From Plotosus lineatus (taxonomy: Eukaryota > Chordata > Actinopteri > Siluriformes > Plotosidae), in contig CM045731.1 of NCBI GenBank assembly GCA_024760905.1, positions 21,093,001 to 21,157,000 on the forward strand: 64,000 bases of DNA, given 5' to 3'. Below the pieces are notes generated by a model that made no database searches, was not told where the DNA came from, and was given only the letters and a program-made list of their open reading frames with translations. The position numbers and the translations under genes were made by a program. This document shows, piece after piece, positions 1 through 12,725 of the stretch; within the stretch, counting starts at the first letter, position 1, and every line of letters starts with the position of its first letter.

Positions 1-125
1 AGGGCACTTCAGCCATTTATTTGGAGTAAGGGAAGGTGCTGCTCACTTCCCCACTGCCACACATTTTTCCTGCTTGTTTGATAATCGTATCAGTGACCTT
101 TCAGTCCCAAAGCCATTTCTCTAGG
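1..125 (-). mobile_element. SINE-D copy, 5' cut by window edge
   Basis: Reverse-oriented copy of a tRNA-headed SINE also found at 7622-8012 and 63783-63990. The shared core reads, on this strand, GCACTTCAGCCATTTAT then GGGAAGGTGCTGCTCACTTCC, and the degenerate tRNA-like head lies near 100-125. The element continues beyond base 1. Confidence 0.6.
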
Positions 126-1005
126 TGTAGGTCATAAGTACATTGATGCGCATCGGAACAAAACAGGCTGAATCATCAGACTAATATTGGAAAAACATTG
201 GAATATGATTGGCTGAAATAGAGCACATGATCAGTATTGTGTGAGTGCACCTTAAGGCTCTCCCATACACCTACTTGTAGTGGCGTCCTGGGCATATCTG
301 ACTAGGGAAGAGACAACGGCAAAAAGGCAGAGGACACATTATATGGACTGGAAGAACTTCAGGAAGTGGTCTTACAGAAGGAGACTTCCTCCGAGGAGAC
401 CTCCTCGGCTTCTCTGCTCAAATTGCTCCCCCATGACCCTGATGAGTAGCAGAAAATGGTTGTACAGTATGGATGGAATGTACAGTTAGCAACCTAAATC
501 ATACAGAAATGCTTAAATAACATGGAAACATTCCTGGTTTACAAATATGTTGATGAATATGTCGAAGTAGAAATACTTTCATGGGGTGGAAATGAAAAGT
601 ACATTTTTTGTGCTGTTTTTCCTTCCAACTGCATAATTTATCACATTATGGTGTTGAACCTTTTCAGAATATTCTCATTAATGGAGCTGACGGAAACACT
701 AATCATGTTCTTTCACCAAACTTTTTGGGAAACGTTAATACCTAAATACGGTGCATTATGTTGTAGATTAAAAGTGCTCCGGCATCCTGTGACTTGTGAG
801 AGAATTAGGATGAACATTTTCTTTTAAATGCTAAATATATCACATATCACTGTGAGCTATTTATTTACATTTTAATCCGACTCTGTATATTTGTATTTAC
901 TGCCACACCATAGTTTATATAGTTTTTACGTAGTGGAAAAGGACATGGTTTAGTTGCTGAATTCCAGTAACTCATAAAAGAAAAAGAGTGAAAGTAAATG
1001 GAAAG
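126..1005. other. no gene recognised
   Basis: AT-rich sequence with short spurious open frames only. No splice-flanked conserved coding segment and no repeat family used elsewhere in the window was recognised. Confidence 0.4.
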
Positions 1006-1009
1006 ATGG

Positions 1010-1340
1010 ATATTTATGTTGTACAGAGGGACAGCACATGTAAGAGGTTTTGGAAACAAAGTCAGAAAGGCTAGATTGAGATGGTTTGGTCATGTACAGA
1101 GGAGGAATAGTGAATATATTGGTAGTAGGACACTGAGGTTGGAACTACCAGGCAGAAGGCCTAGAGGAAGACCAAAGAGAAGATTTATGGATGTGGTGAA
1201 GGAGAACATGAAGGTAGTTGGTATAAGAGAAGAAGATGCAGAGGATAGGGTGAGATGGAGGCAGATGATTTGCTGTGGCGACCCCTGATGGGAACAGCCG
1301 AAAGGAAAAGAAGAAGAAGAAGAAGAAGAAGAAGAGGTAG
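1010..1340 (+). mobile_element. RTE-like LINE, 3' end of ORF2
   Basis: The translation contains the LINE ORF2 C-terminal signature ARLRWFGHVQRR, YIGSR, ELPGRRPRGRPKRRFMDVV and ends CGDP. It is followed by a short 3' UTR (CAGCCGAAAGGAAAAG) and a (GAA)n tail. This is a 5'-truncated dead copy; the reverse-transcriptase core is absent. RTE-type LINEs typically end in short tandem repeats, which fits. Assignment to the RTE clade rests on the C-terminal motif and the tail, not on the RT domain. The GAA tail abuts a SINE-A copy. Confidence 0.75.
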
Positions 1341-1650
1341 CACTGTACCATCGTGGTTAGCACCTCCACTTCCCAGGAAGAACGTGTCCTAGGTTTGAGT
1401 CCTAGGCTAGGCATGGGCTTCTCTCCATTGAGGTCTCATGTTCTCATGTTTATAAGGCATTCCTGTGGGTACTACGGTTTCCTCCCACAGTCCATGCACA
1501 TGCATATTAGGTGAACTTCCTGTTCCAAATTTCCCCTACATGTAAGTGTGTGTTATTGCTAACTGTTTAACGTGTACCCCACCTTCGTCCGGAGTCGCCT
1601 CCCTTGACCCTGGTACTATTAAGTGGTTTGGCGAATGACTGAAGGAATGA
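1341..1650 (+). mobile_element. SINE-A copy
   Basis: tRNA-like head (GTGGTTAGCACCTCC, degenerate B box GGTTTGAGTCC), then the family core (TTTCCTCCCACAGTCCA) and the tail (GGAGTCG through TTAAGTGGTTTGGCGAATG). About 80% similar to other SINE-A copies by eye. Confidence 0.7.
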
Positions 1651-1902
1651 ATGTTCTTTTATATATAAGCGATGAATAGACATAAGCTGACAAGTGTTCT
1701 TTCACTCATCGTTAATTAGTGGAAGGCCAATCCATCAAAGGGCTACATATTCACAAGGATTCGCACCGAGAGTTAATTTTATAGCAGAGCTAATTCATTT
1801 AGCATGGAAGTACACGTCTTACTGAGAGTAGTCTGAGCTCAGAGTCCAGACACCGACCTTGTCACTATGACGCCACCATGCTTCCTCCGTACAGCGTGAA
1901 GT

Positions 1903-2225
1903 TGCATTCATTTGCCAAACTGCTTAATCCTATTAGGGTCATGAGGAGGCTGCAGCCTATCTCAGCGACTCTCTATGAAGGCAGGATGCACCCCAGACAG
2001 GTCATCAGACCATCACAGGGCCAACATGCACAAACATTCACAGTCACTATTACACCTAAGGGAAATTTGGAACAGCTAATTAGCCTTATGTGGATGTCTT
2101 TTGACTGTGGAAGGAAACAGGTGTGCCTTGAGGAAACCTGCACAAGTAGGAGAAACCTCACATAGAATCACCTAAGCCTGAGACTGCATTTAACTCATCC
2201 AAAGTGAGCACACCGGTTTGAGCCC
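1903..2225 (-). mobile_element. SINE-A copy
   Basis: Reverse-oriented SINE-A: tail at the left (CCAAACTGCTTAATCCTATT), core in the middle (GGAAATTTGGAACAGCTAATT, GACTGTGGAAGGAAAC), degraded head at the right. Confidence 0.65.
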
Positions 2226-2737
2226 CAAGATTAATCAGTAATATTCACTATTCATTTTCACTGATTACAAATCTCAATGTGCAGAAATCTAAGCTTGGTG
2301 TCACCGTTGGATCCTTGAGCAAGAACCTTAACCCTGAATTGCACAAAAATATAAATGAGCACACATAGAATAGTAGACAGCCGGGACTCAAACCAGCAAC
2401 CTATCTGTCCGAAACCCATCTTTCTAATCACCAGCCCACAGCTGCCTGCCGACATGTGAACTCTACACAGAAATGTCTAATTGCTATTATGTTATTGTAT
2501 TCCTCTGTACAGATGTAATAAGGCAGAGCTGAACAGAAAAGCAAGATTCGGTATTGGTGTCAGTAGCATAAAGGGATTAAGGGACAGTGATTGTAGCCCA
2601 GATGCGTGGGTAACTTTCCTGGAAAAAAGGCAAACCAGGTATGAATTGAAGACCTGGGTGCCAGAAGTACTTAAGTCACATTTTCCAAAAAAATAAATAA
2701 ATAAAAAATAAAATAAGTGGACACTGCAACCATAAAG

Positions 2738-3015
2738 TAGAGGTTATGCATAATGGTTAGCATGTCCGCCTCACTGCAAGAAGGTCTGAGTTTGATTCCA
2801 GGCCTGGGTGTTTCTGTGTGGAGTTTGCATGTTCTCCCGAGCTTGCGTGGGTTCTCTCCAGGTACTCTGGTTTCCTCCCACAGTCCAAAAACATGCACAG
2901 TAGGATAATTGTTACAAATTGCCCGTAGGTGTGAGTGAGTCCGTATGTGGCCTGGTGAACAATAAGGTAGATCATTGTGATCACAGCCCTGACGATCCCT
3001 GTATGAGCATCATTC
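2738..3015 (+). mobile_element. SINE-A copy
   Basis: Head with GGTTAGCATGTCCGCCTCAC, B-box-like GAGTTTGATTCCAG, then GTGTGGAGTTTGCATGTTCTC and TTTCCTCCCACAGTCCAAAA. The tail is degraded and ends near 3015. Confidence 0.7.
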
Positions 3016-3428
3016 AAGCTTCAGGGATCGATGTCCATTCCTTGTGATTGGATATATACGTAGCGAGAATCAAATAATAAAATGCAAGGAAGCATAGTAA
3101 GAATGACTGCCTGGCAATTAGACACTGAGTAAAATGGCATTTGTGGGGTAAAAGTACCAAAGGCCATGCATTTTATGGCAAGAAGTACCAAAGTCCGAAA
3201 CTGATTTTCTTGATTTTTCGTAACAAAGTATTTTTTTTCCACAAAAATGTTTCTGTCTACCTTGCATAACCACTGGAACTAGCAGCAGGTGCCACAGAAT
3301 GTTATTTTTAGCATGTTTGCAAAACATTAACTCTTAATATCTCAAAAGTGTCATTTTGTGACTGAAGTACTTCTGACACCCAGGTCTTCAATTTTGGTTT
3401 CATGACATAAGTGTAAAACAATAGAGTA

Positions 3429-3912
3429 CAGGGATCCCTCACTTTCTGCGGTTAATGGGGACTGAGATCCTCCCGCTACCACAGAATTCCGCAAAGTAGG
3501 GTCAGCCCCCAAACCGACTGACGTATACGTACATGTATATGTGTATATAATATTAATAAATACATATTCAATGCTATAAATGCTTATAATAACAATTAAA
3601 CATTTTAAAATAATGCATAAGATGTAAATAATCTATAAATACACACACATACAGATGCGCGTGCACTTAGATGCGCCCCTCACAAAAATGTAAGTAGTTT
3701 TGATGGGGGGGGGGGGTTGAGTTGTTTTTTGTTTTGTGTTTGTTTAGTTTTTTGGGGTTTTTTTTTTTTTTGCATAATTGGCCTTGCTTTTGCAGCATCT
3801 TCCTTAACTTTTTCCCATATTCTTCCTTAATTTTTAATTCGATGAATATTTATAAAAAAAGCAATGCCCCAAAACCGCATGAATTGAAGCCCGAAGTAGC
3901 GAGGGATCCCTG
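3429..3912 (+). mobile_element. M1 palindromic MITE (Tigger-type TIR)
   Basis: Begins CAGGGATCCCTCACTTTCTG and ends GTAGCGAGGGATCCCTG, flanked by TA on both sides (3427-3428 and 3913-3914). Four more copies lie at 13345, 16611, 21897 and 32897. The body is AT-rich with (A/T)n runs and holds no transposase. TA duplications and CAG...CTG ends fit a non-autonomous Tc1/mariner-superfamily (pogo/Tigger-like) element. Confidence 0.8.
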
Positions 3913-3914
3913 TA

Positions 3915-4759
<845 letters not shown>

Positions 4760-4978
4760 TTTCTAAATACGTACGTAGTTAGTTAGATGGGTAAGTATAG
4801 TGTTGTGCACTTTGTTTTATTCACACTGTAATGTTGAACTGAGTGTGACTAGTGATGCCAGTGTGTATCTCATTGGTATGGAGTTGGGATACACTGAATA
4901 AATGCATGTATTTTGGGAAGACAAGCAGATATTTAACATCAATGATAGATTGGGGAATGATGGATATTGTGCATTCAG

Positions 4979-4979
<1 letters not shown>

Positions 4980-5011
<32 letters not shown>
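4980..5011. repeat. (TC)n microsatellite
   Basis: Uninterrupted CT dinucleotide run of about 30 bp. Confidence 0.95.
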
Positions 5012-5012
<1 letters not shown>

Positions 5013-5778
5013 TTCTCGCTCTCACAGGATTTGACGCTCATACACTGATAGCAAAATCTGTGGCTTTTGATTATTTCATTTCTTCTGACATCACGGTGAA
5101 AAAAATCTCTTGCTGACAGAATGACTTTTAAAAGAGTGTGCTGTGATTTCGTTCCTGCTTTCTCGCTTCTCCTTGTGAGGGTTCTCGTCAGAAAGAAAAG
5201 AAAACACTAGAAGCTTCCTAAATCCCTTTGGAGAGATAGCACTATTGTCCCTAAGCATTTTGACTCATGCTTATCACAAAGAGCATGTGTGGCTAAAATT
5301 AAACCAGGCTGTACGTAGTGCTGAGGCTCTTGTGCTTGATACATGCAGAGTTGTGAATGATTTTTGTGTGGGTGTTAAATTCCAATAGGTTAGAACAAAT
5401 CAGCACAGATGTACACAGTCGGGAATCACATCAGCAAATGGGTTTCTCCGAACCTTTTTTTTTTACGCTTGTATTAAATGTACAAAGAGGCTGACAAATG
5501 AAAACAACTCTGCATAGATATGATGCAATTTTGTTCAACATGGCCATGATATCTCAAAAAAAGCAAAGTAAATATATTTCTGTAAGACTTCCGAAAATGT
5601 CTTCCTGCACTGTGTTGCCTCTCAGCAACAAAGCCTAGCATTGCCTGATTGATTTTAGGATTTAGGTTTTGGGGCTAAATTGGACTCTAGTGTGGCGTTC
5701 CTAGACAAACTGGTCCTAGGTGAGGGGACCCAAGTGCTCTATTTAGATTCCAGTCGTTAAAAAACTCAGGAATCATTA
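5012..5778. other. no gene recognised
   Basis: Unique-looking AT-rich sequence. A short open stretch before a GTGAGG at 5711 was considered as a rho-subunit exon and rejected. Confidence 0.4.
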
Positions 5779-5780
5779 TA

Positions 5781-6697
5781 CAGTCGACCCTCTACTTACG
5801 AAATTAATCCGTTCCAGAGCCTTTTTTGTAACCTGGAGTTTTCGTAAGTATCGGTGCATTTTACCTGTAAAATGCGTGATTCATTCCAAGGCTCCCAAGA
5901 CTACCCCATAAACCCTTTAAAAATTATAAAAGTACACCAATTTTGTATGAAATATGTGTTAAAATTATAAGAAAATTATTTACCTTTTTTTTAAATCTCT
6001 CGAACTACCCATGCGACGCTTTAAATTCCGGGGGTTGCTGGTCTGAAGAACCCTCACCCCCTACCCTCCTTCACGAGGTCCTTAAATATGGCGGGTGCTT
6101 TTTCCGAAATAATCGCCTCTGTCACTGTATCTCCGCTTTTAAGGCCTCCTGCTTCAATATCGTCCTGATGGTAGAGGGGTTTCGGCCATACACCTTTGCG
6201 ATTTCACTCAAGCGCACCTATTTTCATATTTTTTTATTATCTCCTCCTTCACTTCAATTGATAACGGGGCCCACTTCTTCTTTTCGGTGTCACCGGGAAT
6301 CACTTTCTTGGGGTCCATTATGGATAACGAAATATAACGCTGCAATGATCACTCTCAAAAAAACTCACGAGCCAACAGTTCTGTTCAACTCTTCTTCATG
6401 AACAAACAGGAAGTATGGGTACAGGAATGGGTACAGTTCAACTCCCTCCTGGCCAATGGGAAGCCAGCGGGGCAGGATGTTGGGAGACAGCCAATGAGAG
6501 AGCAACTTGCGCATTGTTTGACTGTTTGAATGTCGCATTTTAATGTTTGGATGGCGCGTTTACATTTTTGAATGGCGCCCTTGGCGCTTTTTGTAAGCAG
6601 AGGTTGTTTCGTATACAGAGGACGAAAATGTAGGACAATGTTTTTTGTAACCTAGAGTTTTTGTATTCAGAGGTTTTCGTAAGTAGCTGGCCGACTG
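5781..6697 (-). mobile_element. M2 Tigger-type element
   Basis: Ends CAGTCGACCCTCTACTTACG and AAGTAGCTGGCCGACTG, inverted relative to one another and flanked by TA at 5779-5780 and 6698-6699. It encodes a degenerate transposase N-terminus on the - strand. Related copies lie at 22882, 34143, 56389 and 59469. Confidence 0.8.
6050..6318 (-). pseudogene. Tigger/CENP-B-like transposase N-terminus, broken
   Basis: Read on the - strand from an ATG at 6318, the frame starts MDPKKVIPGD and continues KKKWAPLSIEVKEEIIKKYE. After a frame change it reads LSEIAKVYGRNPSTIRTILK. This is the helix-turn-helix (CENP-B N-terminal type) layout of Tigger transposases: a lysine-rich start, EEIIKKYE, then a recognition helix ending TIRTILK. 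A stop and frameshift break it and the DDE catalytic part is missing, so it cannot make transposase. Confidence 0.7.
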
Positions 6698-6713
6698 TAC
6701 TTTGTTTGGATTA

Positions 6714-7012
6714 TTGACATTAGGGCCCACCCGACAGCTGGGACAGTCAACCAAGTGCCTGGCGGTCAGGCCTGTTCCTGTTCATGCAAAAATCTCTCAT
6801 TCATTTAAGCCCACCACTTGTAGGAGGTGCCATAGGGTATTTTAAATGGTGGATTGGGTAGTGGTCCAACTCGGAGGAGACCCAACGGCTGACCCAGGAC
6901 ATGCCATAAAAATGATTAGATCTTTCACTTGGTTTGGGAGTTCACCGATATTCCCTTAAAAGAAAGAGCTGGGGAGGAAGGCTTGGCCATCTGAATACGT
7001 AAGTGGATGGAT
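6714..7012 (+). mobile_element. probable non-LTR LINE 3' end remnant
   Basis: GTGGTCCAACTCGGAGGAGACC followed by GACCCAGGACATG and ending GTGGATGGATGGGTGG resembles the 3' end of a common fish LINE (GGAGGAG...AGACCCAGGACACG...GGATGGATGG). Identified by recall of the consensus, not by alignment, so moderate confidence only. Confidence 0.4.
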
Positions 7013-7521
7013 GGGTGGATTACCTGCTTTAGCACACCTACAGTAAATCCAACAATTATTATGCCCAGAATATGTTATTGCACCCTCCATGGGTACTCCA
7101 GGATCAGGGCTGGGATCACTTATCTAATGCACACGAGTAACCTTAATCTGAGAACAGATTACGTGTGGATGATTGACGGGGGGAAGCACTCAGCTACTAT
7201 CGCAAGTAATAGATACCTATTTTTTTCTAATAGAACAGGGCAGGATAGGAGCCTTATAAGCATACAGCACTGCATTTAAACAGTATAGATGCACCCCACA
7301 AGCACTGTCTGTATTTATAATGCGCTTCTGGCATCAGATTCTGCATTTCGGAACACAGTCAGGTGAATTCATTATACAGACAATTTTTTTAAATCATCAT
7401 TCTTTAATAAACTTTGCAGTGCGTATAGAGCGAGCATTCATGGAAAATTATACACAGTATTTTTTAATGCTGTACTTATAAATATGAGTAAATTTGATTA
7501 TAAACATAAACATTTTATAGT

Positions 7522-7584
<63 letters not shown>

Positions 7585-7621
7585 AATATTTTATAAATTA
7601 TATATTTTAAAAAATAAATAC
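7013..7621. other. no gene; AC/AT microsatellite at 7522-7580
   Basis: Unique AT-rich sequence ending in an (AC)n(AT)n compound microsatellite. Confidence 0.5.
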
Positions 7622-7827
7622 AGTGCAGGCTAATGGTTAGAGAAGCGGCTTTGGGATCAAAAGGTAGCTGGTTTGATTCCTGAACCAGCAGGGAAAATGT
7701 TTGGCGGTGGGGGAGTGAGCAGCACCTTCCTTTCCTGCACATAAATTGCTGAAGTGCCCTTGAGCAAGGCACCCAGCTCCCAACTGCTTTCCTGACACCC
7801 AAATGTGTGCGTGGCAGCCCACAGCTC

Positions 7828-7881
<54 letters not shown>

Positions 7882-7919
7882 TGTATGTGTGTGTATGTGT
7901 GTGTATGTGTGTGTGTGTG

Positions 7920-7950
<31 letters not shown>

Positions 7951-8012
7951 TCTCTTAGGATGAGATAAATGCAGAGGAAATAATTTTGCTTATGGGTTTA
8001 ATACAGTATATC
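7622..8012 (+). mobile_element. SINE-D copy with internal (GT)n
   Basis: tRNA-like head (CTAATGGTTAGAGAAG, B-box-like CTGGTTTGATTCC), then GAGTGAGCAGCACCTTCC and GCTGAAGTGCCCTTGAGCAA. A (GT)n expansion at 7831-7950 follows, then a tail ending near TGGGTTTAATACAGTATATC and a poly(A)/(AT)n run. This is the most complete SINE-D in the window. Confidence 0.75.
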
Positions 8013-8013
8013 A

Positions 8014-8067
<54 letters not shown>

Positions 8068-8435
8068 AGTATAGATCAAAATATAATGATTTATATTAAT
8101 AAATAATAATTAAATAAATAAAGTTTTACTGAATGTATATACCTAAAAATTTACAGGCAGAGAAAAATCCACATTCCCAAGTCAGCTGAAGCGATAAATT
8201 TCAAAGAAACACTTTGTCCGCTTTCATTTCATTGCAGCACATCGTAAAAGTCTGTGCAACAAAATGTGTTTCAGTTGGGCAAGGATCAGGATCGAAACTC
8301 TGGCTCTATTTCACTCCTCTTAACGGCAGGCGAGGGCCACTCGGATACTTTGCAGAAAGTTCACCATCACACAGGCATCCAAATGAAAAATCTGGAGGTT
8401 TTCTAGACAATAGTAATGTACTAATACATTTATAG

Positions 8436-8775
8436 GGGACACGGTGGCGTACTAATTACCACATCCGCTCAGAGCAAGAAGGTTTTGGGTTCGATTCCGA
8501 GCTCAGGCGTTTCTGTGCAGAGTTTGCATGTTCTCTCTGCACTTGTGTGGGTTTCCTCTGGGTGCTCCGGTTTCTTCCTACTGCCCAACAACATGCACAG
8601 TAAGTTAATTGGGTTAAACACCTGTGAGTGTGAATATGAATGGTTGCTTGAGTATAGGTCCTGTAACTGCCTGGCAATCTATCCAGGGTGTACAGTACCT
8701 CACCCTTGCCCAGAGTTGGCTGAGATGGGTGCCATCTCTCCCTGCGACTCTAATTAGGATAAAGAGATTCAGAAA
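8436..8775 (+). mobile_element. SINE-A copy
   Basis: Complete-looking copy: GGGACACGGTGGCGTACTAA head, GGGTTCGATTCC B box, GTTTGCATGTTCTC core, and the tail from GCCTGGCAATCTATCCAGGG to CTCTAATTAGGATAAAGAG. Confidence 0.75.
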
Positions 8776-9119
8776 ATTAATGAATAATATGATTTGTGTT
8801 ACTGGGAATGAAAGCAAAAATGATCGGAATGGCTATCATGACTCCATGGTGTTGTAGGGGGCATTTATTTTTGGTGGTATAGCATCACGGGATTCGTTTC
8901 TCCTTTTCAACTAAAGCCTCACTACAAATCAGAAACCTTCAGATTAAACATCTTTGTCCTACCATCGTTCTATTCTGATGGGCGTGGTCTCCTCTCGGAT
9001 GACTCTGACCTAATGTACAGATCAGGACGCTGAAGGTGCCCTCGGTTAGCCCTGTAATAAATTGATGACCTGTTCAGGGTGCACCCGCTTCATGCTTGAA
9101 GCCAGTTGGGATTGACTCC

Positions 9120-9240
9120 TGCTTTCCTCCCACAGTCCAAAGACATGCACATAATATTAACTGGCGATTTCAAATAGCCCTTAGGTGTGAGTGTGTTCAC
9201 TTTAGACTGGCAAGCTTATTTTCAAGTTTACTGAACACGC
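9120..9240 (+). mobile_element. SINE-A fragment
   Basis: Only the middle segment is present (TTTCCTCCCACAGTCCAAAG and following), without head or tail. Confidence 0.5.
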
Positions 9241-9274
9241 TCACCATCTCAACTCGCATTTACTGAAATATTTA

Positions 9275-9597
9275 ATTCTACTAGGATCGCAGGGAGGTTG
9301 GAATTTATCTCAACACTGGATAAATGCGGTGTAGATATACATAAGCAGCTCACGAGACCACCGCAGGACAACCATTCACATTTACATCCACACATAGGGT
9401 CAATTTGGAATAGGCCAATTGACCTAATATGCATGTTTTTGAACTGTGGGAGGAAACCAGAGTACCCCAAGGAAACCCTCACAAACATGGGGAGAACATG
9501 CAAACCTTACAGTAAAATGCCCAGCCTGGGAATCAAACCCAGACTCTTCTTGCTATGAGGTAAACGTGCTATCCACGACGCCACTGTGCCGCCCAGT
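9275..9597 (-). mobile_element. SINE-A copy
   Basis: Reverse-oriented copy running from the tail (AGGATCGCAGGGAGGTTGG) to the tRNA-like head (GACGCCACTGTGCCGCCCA). Confidence 0.7.
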
Positions 9598-10065
9598 TAT
9601 TGAACAGCCAAGGAAGATTTTAAACTGTCATGTTCAACAGCACTCTCCAACATCATCGTCATAGCACCAGCTCCAGATGTTCCATAGGTGTTTTTGATGC
9701 ACTGAAGCTGTTCTGACTGCTTGTAATAGTCAAACACAATGCTAATGCATATGCATATGTTACAATCTTATTACCATATTGGGTGATATTGAGTTAGTAT
9801 ATTTCTTCTATCACTATAAGTAAACATTTCAGCGAAACCGTTTTCCTGAGGTGAAGCAGCCCCCTAAAAAGTACAAATATTTACTTTTAATAAAACTGAA
9901 GGTTAGTTTGGTTCTTATCTTACTTTACTGTTGGAAGACCTTATTATCTCAGTATTTTCACTGCCTTATGTAAGTCTCGAGCTGTCTGTTGACCATCCTG
10001 TCAGTCGGCGTATAAACTGAAGGTCATTCTCTCGTCATCTGTTTCCCGAGCTTTATTTACCACCA
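9598..10065. other. no gene recognised
   Basis: Unique-looking AT-rich sequence; no coding or repeat signature was recognised. Confidence 0.4.
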
Positions 10066-10325
10066 GGGCGGTATGTTGATGTAGTGGTTAACACATCCAC
10101 CTCACTGCAAGAAGGCTTGCCATGCCATTGCAGGGTCACACTTACACAGCTATTCATACTTACACCTAGGGGCGATTTGGAATGGCCAATTAGTATGCAT
10201 GTTTTTGGACTGTAGAAGGAAACCGGAGTACCCAGAGAAACTCCACAGGGAAATGCTCAAGCCGGGAATCAAACACAGGCCTTCTTGTTGTGAGGTAGAT
10301 GTGCTACATATTATGCCATCACGCT
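10066..10325. mobile_element. rearranged SINE-A: + head joined to - body
   Basis: Bases 10066-10118 are a + strand SINE-A head (AGTGGTTAACACATCCACCTC). From about 10118 the sequence switches to the - orientation of the same family, ending in a head complement near 10320. The inverted join gives an imperfect palindrome. Confidence 0.55.
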
Positions 10326-10512
10326 ACCCTTGATTCCCGAGCCGACAGGAAAAATATGCGGTGACAAGGGCAGTGAGCAGCACCTTCCCTTCCTCCACAT
10401 TCACAGCTGAAGTGCCCTTTAGCAAGGCAATGTGGGTGCTTGCTACTCCGAGAGGGTTAAATACAGAGTTAAATTTCCTTTGTGGGTTTAATAAAGTATT
10501 TCAAAATAAAAT
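10326..10512 (+). mobile_element. SINE-D copy, head missing
   Basis: Shares GCAGTGAGCAGCACCTTCCC, GCTGAAGTGCCC and the tail TTTGTGGGTTTAATAAAGTA with the 7622-8012 copy. Confidence 0.6.
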
Positions 10513-10718
10513 TAAAAAACTGCACACTATGCTAATTGACAGCTTTCCCAGAGGTATGAGTGAATGGTTGTGTGTTGGCCTTACAGTGGTCATGAGAGCT
10601 GTTCAGTTTATTGTTTAGAAACTGATGTAGTGTGTTAGCATACAGTACATAAGAACAATGTACAAAATTGGCCCAAGGATACATCTGTGTGGTACACCGC
10701 ATAAATGTAAATGTGGTA

Positions 10719-10719
10719 C

Positions 10720-10785
<66 letters not shown>
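10719..10785. repeat. (TA)n microsatellite
   Basis: About 65 bp of alternating TA. Confidence 0.95.
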
Positions 10786-10787
<2 letters not shown>

Positions 10788-11637
10788 CAAATGCAAATGT
10801 TTTTCAGCAAGGTAGTAGATTTGATGTATTAAAAACATTAAATGTATTTCAACCAGAAAGCATATTTCGGTCTTGAAGGGTCTTACAGTATATTGTGGTC
10901 TTATATTGTGGTCTTCAGTTTCAACTGCAGTGTTAAAGTTCAAAAGGACACAGACCGACAATTTCTTCTCATCTGTATTCAGTCTGAGGTCGCTGCTATG
11001 GAGTTGGCAGTTTTTTTTCTCCTGAACTGAAGCTTGACCCAAGTCCATCGAAACTGGTAATCCATCTGAATTAGTACTCGGAGTGGCCGCCAAGATGGTG
11101 TTTCTTGAATAGTATAACTTTTAAGTGCATCTGAATAGCAGCCTGATTTTTAAGGGGGCTATTTATAATCTTAAAACTGTGCTGCTAAGACAAGCAAACA
11201 ATTGATTTTTCAAGTTTCCCCTCACAGTATATCCCTGAACTTTTATAACAATCCCTAAAAGTGTTGTGTTTGAATGTGTTCTGCTTGTCGTGCACCAATA
11301 AATCCATACAGTCTGATATTTGAACTCCTTTATTGGCATGTATGTTAGGTTAATTGGCTGATCCAAATTGCGACTAGGTGTGAGTGTATATACACATCGG
11401 CTGCCGGTCACTAACAAAAGGAAGTGTTGTACAGTTCATTCCATCTTCCTCATCTTTCTCTTTGCTTTTTGTATTCTTCAGTCTACTTCTGATTGACCTT
11501 ATCACGAACGATAACCATCAGTCTACATCACTCCTGTCTGGTGCTGATGATAGATTGCCGTACTTTAAGTACGTGACCACACTTCCAAGCATTTGAACGG
11601 TTATCTTTAAAACACAACTTGGGTCGACTGACCAAAT
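10786..11637. other. no gene; short SINE-A core near 11325-11395
   Basis: Mostly unique sequence. GGTTAATTGGCTGATCCAAATTG at about 11347 is an isolated SINE-A middle fragment. Confidence 0.4.
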
Positions 11638-11962
11638 TGACAAGCTCCTGACCTAATTGCTTAATTCTGGTAGAGTCACTGGGATGCTGGAATGACACTG
11701 GGTGAAAGCGTAATACACAGCAGTGTTGGGATAATGCATGCACAACCATTCACACTCACACATAGGGGATATTTGTAACAGCTAATTAGCCTAATGTGCA
11801 TGTTTTTGCACTGTGGAAGGAAACTGGAGGACCCGAGGAATCCCGTGCAGGTATGGCGAGAACTTGCAAACTCCACATAGAAACACCCAAGTCTGGGACT
11901 TAAACCCAGGACCTTCTTACTATGAAGAGGATGTGCTAACCCCTAAGCCGCCGTGTCGCCAA
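11638..11962 (-). mobile_element. SINE-A copy
   Basis: Reverse-oriented. Core TTTGCACTGTGGAAGGAAAC; the head complement ends CCTAAGCCGCCGTGTCGCC. Confidence 0.7.
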
Positions 11963-12439
11963 GATTGCCGCTGCCGCTTTCCACTGCTCCTTCCTGAAAT
12001 CCTTCCCTTTGACAGAAACAGCAGATGGACCTCTGGTATAATTATTGTGGAGGGAAATACATTTTCCCATGAATAACAAATAACCCAATCCACTGTTCAA
12101 ATCCACTTTTTGTACTCAAAGCGGTGGTTCAGGATCAAAATAGACATAGAGTGTCCACTTCCTCCCTTATCAGGTGGCAAGTAGCTATGTGTGACTCATT
12201 TATTTTTTTTTAACTGAACCCTTTTGACAAATCCAACTCAGTGAACTGAATCATCATGAAATCATTTTCACCTGCATTTAAAACTGCCTCAAGAGGTGGA
12301 ACCCAAAAACCTCCAATGACTGCACGATTCTTCGAGTACCGCAAGAACCCTTAATGATTGTTGCTGATGAACTCTCCGAGGCTAGTAAGCTTTAACAGCT
12401 TGACAATATAATCGTATACATACTGCGTTTAGTAAAGGT

Positions 12440-12725
12440 GATATGGTATCATAGTAAGCACTTCAGTCTGACAAAAGAAAAAGTTCTGGGTTTGAGCCCC
12501 ATACCCAGTGAGGGCATTTCTATGTGAAGTTTGCACGTTTTCCCCTTTGCAAGTTTGGGTTTCATCTGCATGCTCCGGTTTCCACCCTCAGCCCAAAAGG
12601 CTTATTGGATATTCTCGATTTCTCCCTCGGTGTGAATATAACTGTCTGGTTTGCCTTTTGATGCTCCACGGTTGGCAAAGATGAGCTCCAACTTCTCTGT
12701 GACCCTAATAAGAAAATAGACCATA
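12440..12725 (+). mobile_element. SINE-A copy, diverged
   Basis: Head with ATAGTAAGCACTTCAG and GGGTTTGAGCCCC, then GTGAAGTTTGCACGTTTTC and a degraded core and tail. Confidence 0.55.

Noticed and set aside
5658..5710. Open stretch after TTTTAG and before GTGAGG, in a phase that would fit gabrr2 exon 3.
   Set aside because: The translation (GFGAKLDSSVAFLDKLVL) has none of the conserved residues expected just upstream of [10 protein letters not shown], and there is no polypyrimidine tract worth the name.
5943..6401. 152-codon open frame on the + strand.
   Set aside because: It is antisense to the Tigger transposase remnant on the - strand and is part of a TA-flanked element.
10635..11093. 152-codon - strand frame.
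   Set aside because: Its core is an (Ile-Tyr)n run from the (TA)n microsatellite.
12011..12040. A short NSRWTSG reading resembling the KRWTG of rho2 N-termini.
   Set aside because: Six residues only, no signal peptide in frame, no proper donor, and stop codons close by; most likely chance.
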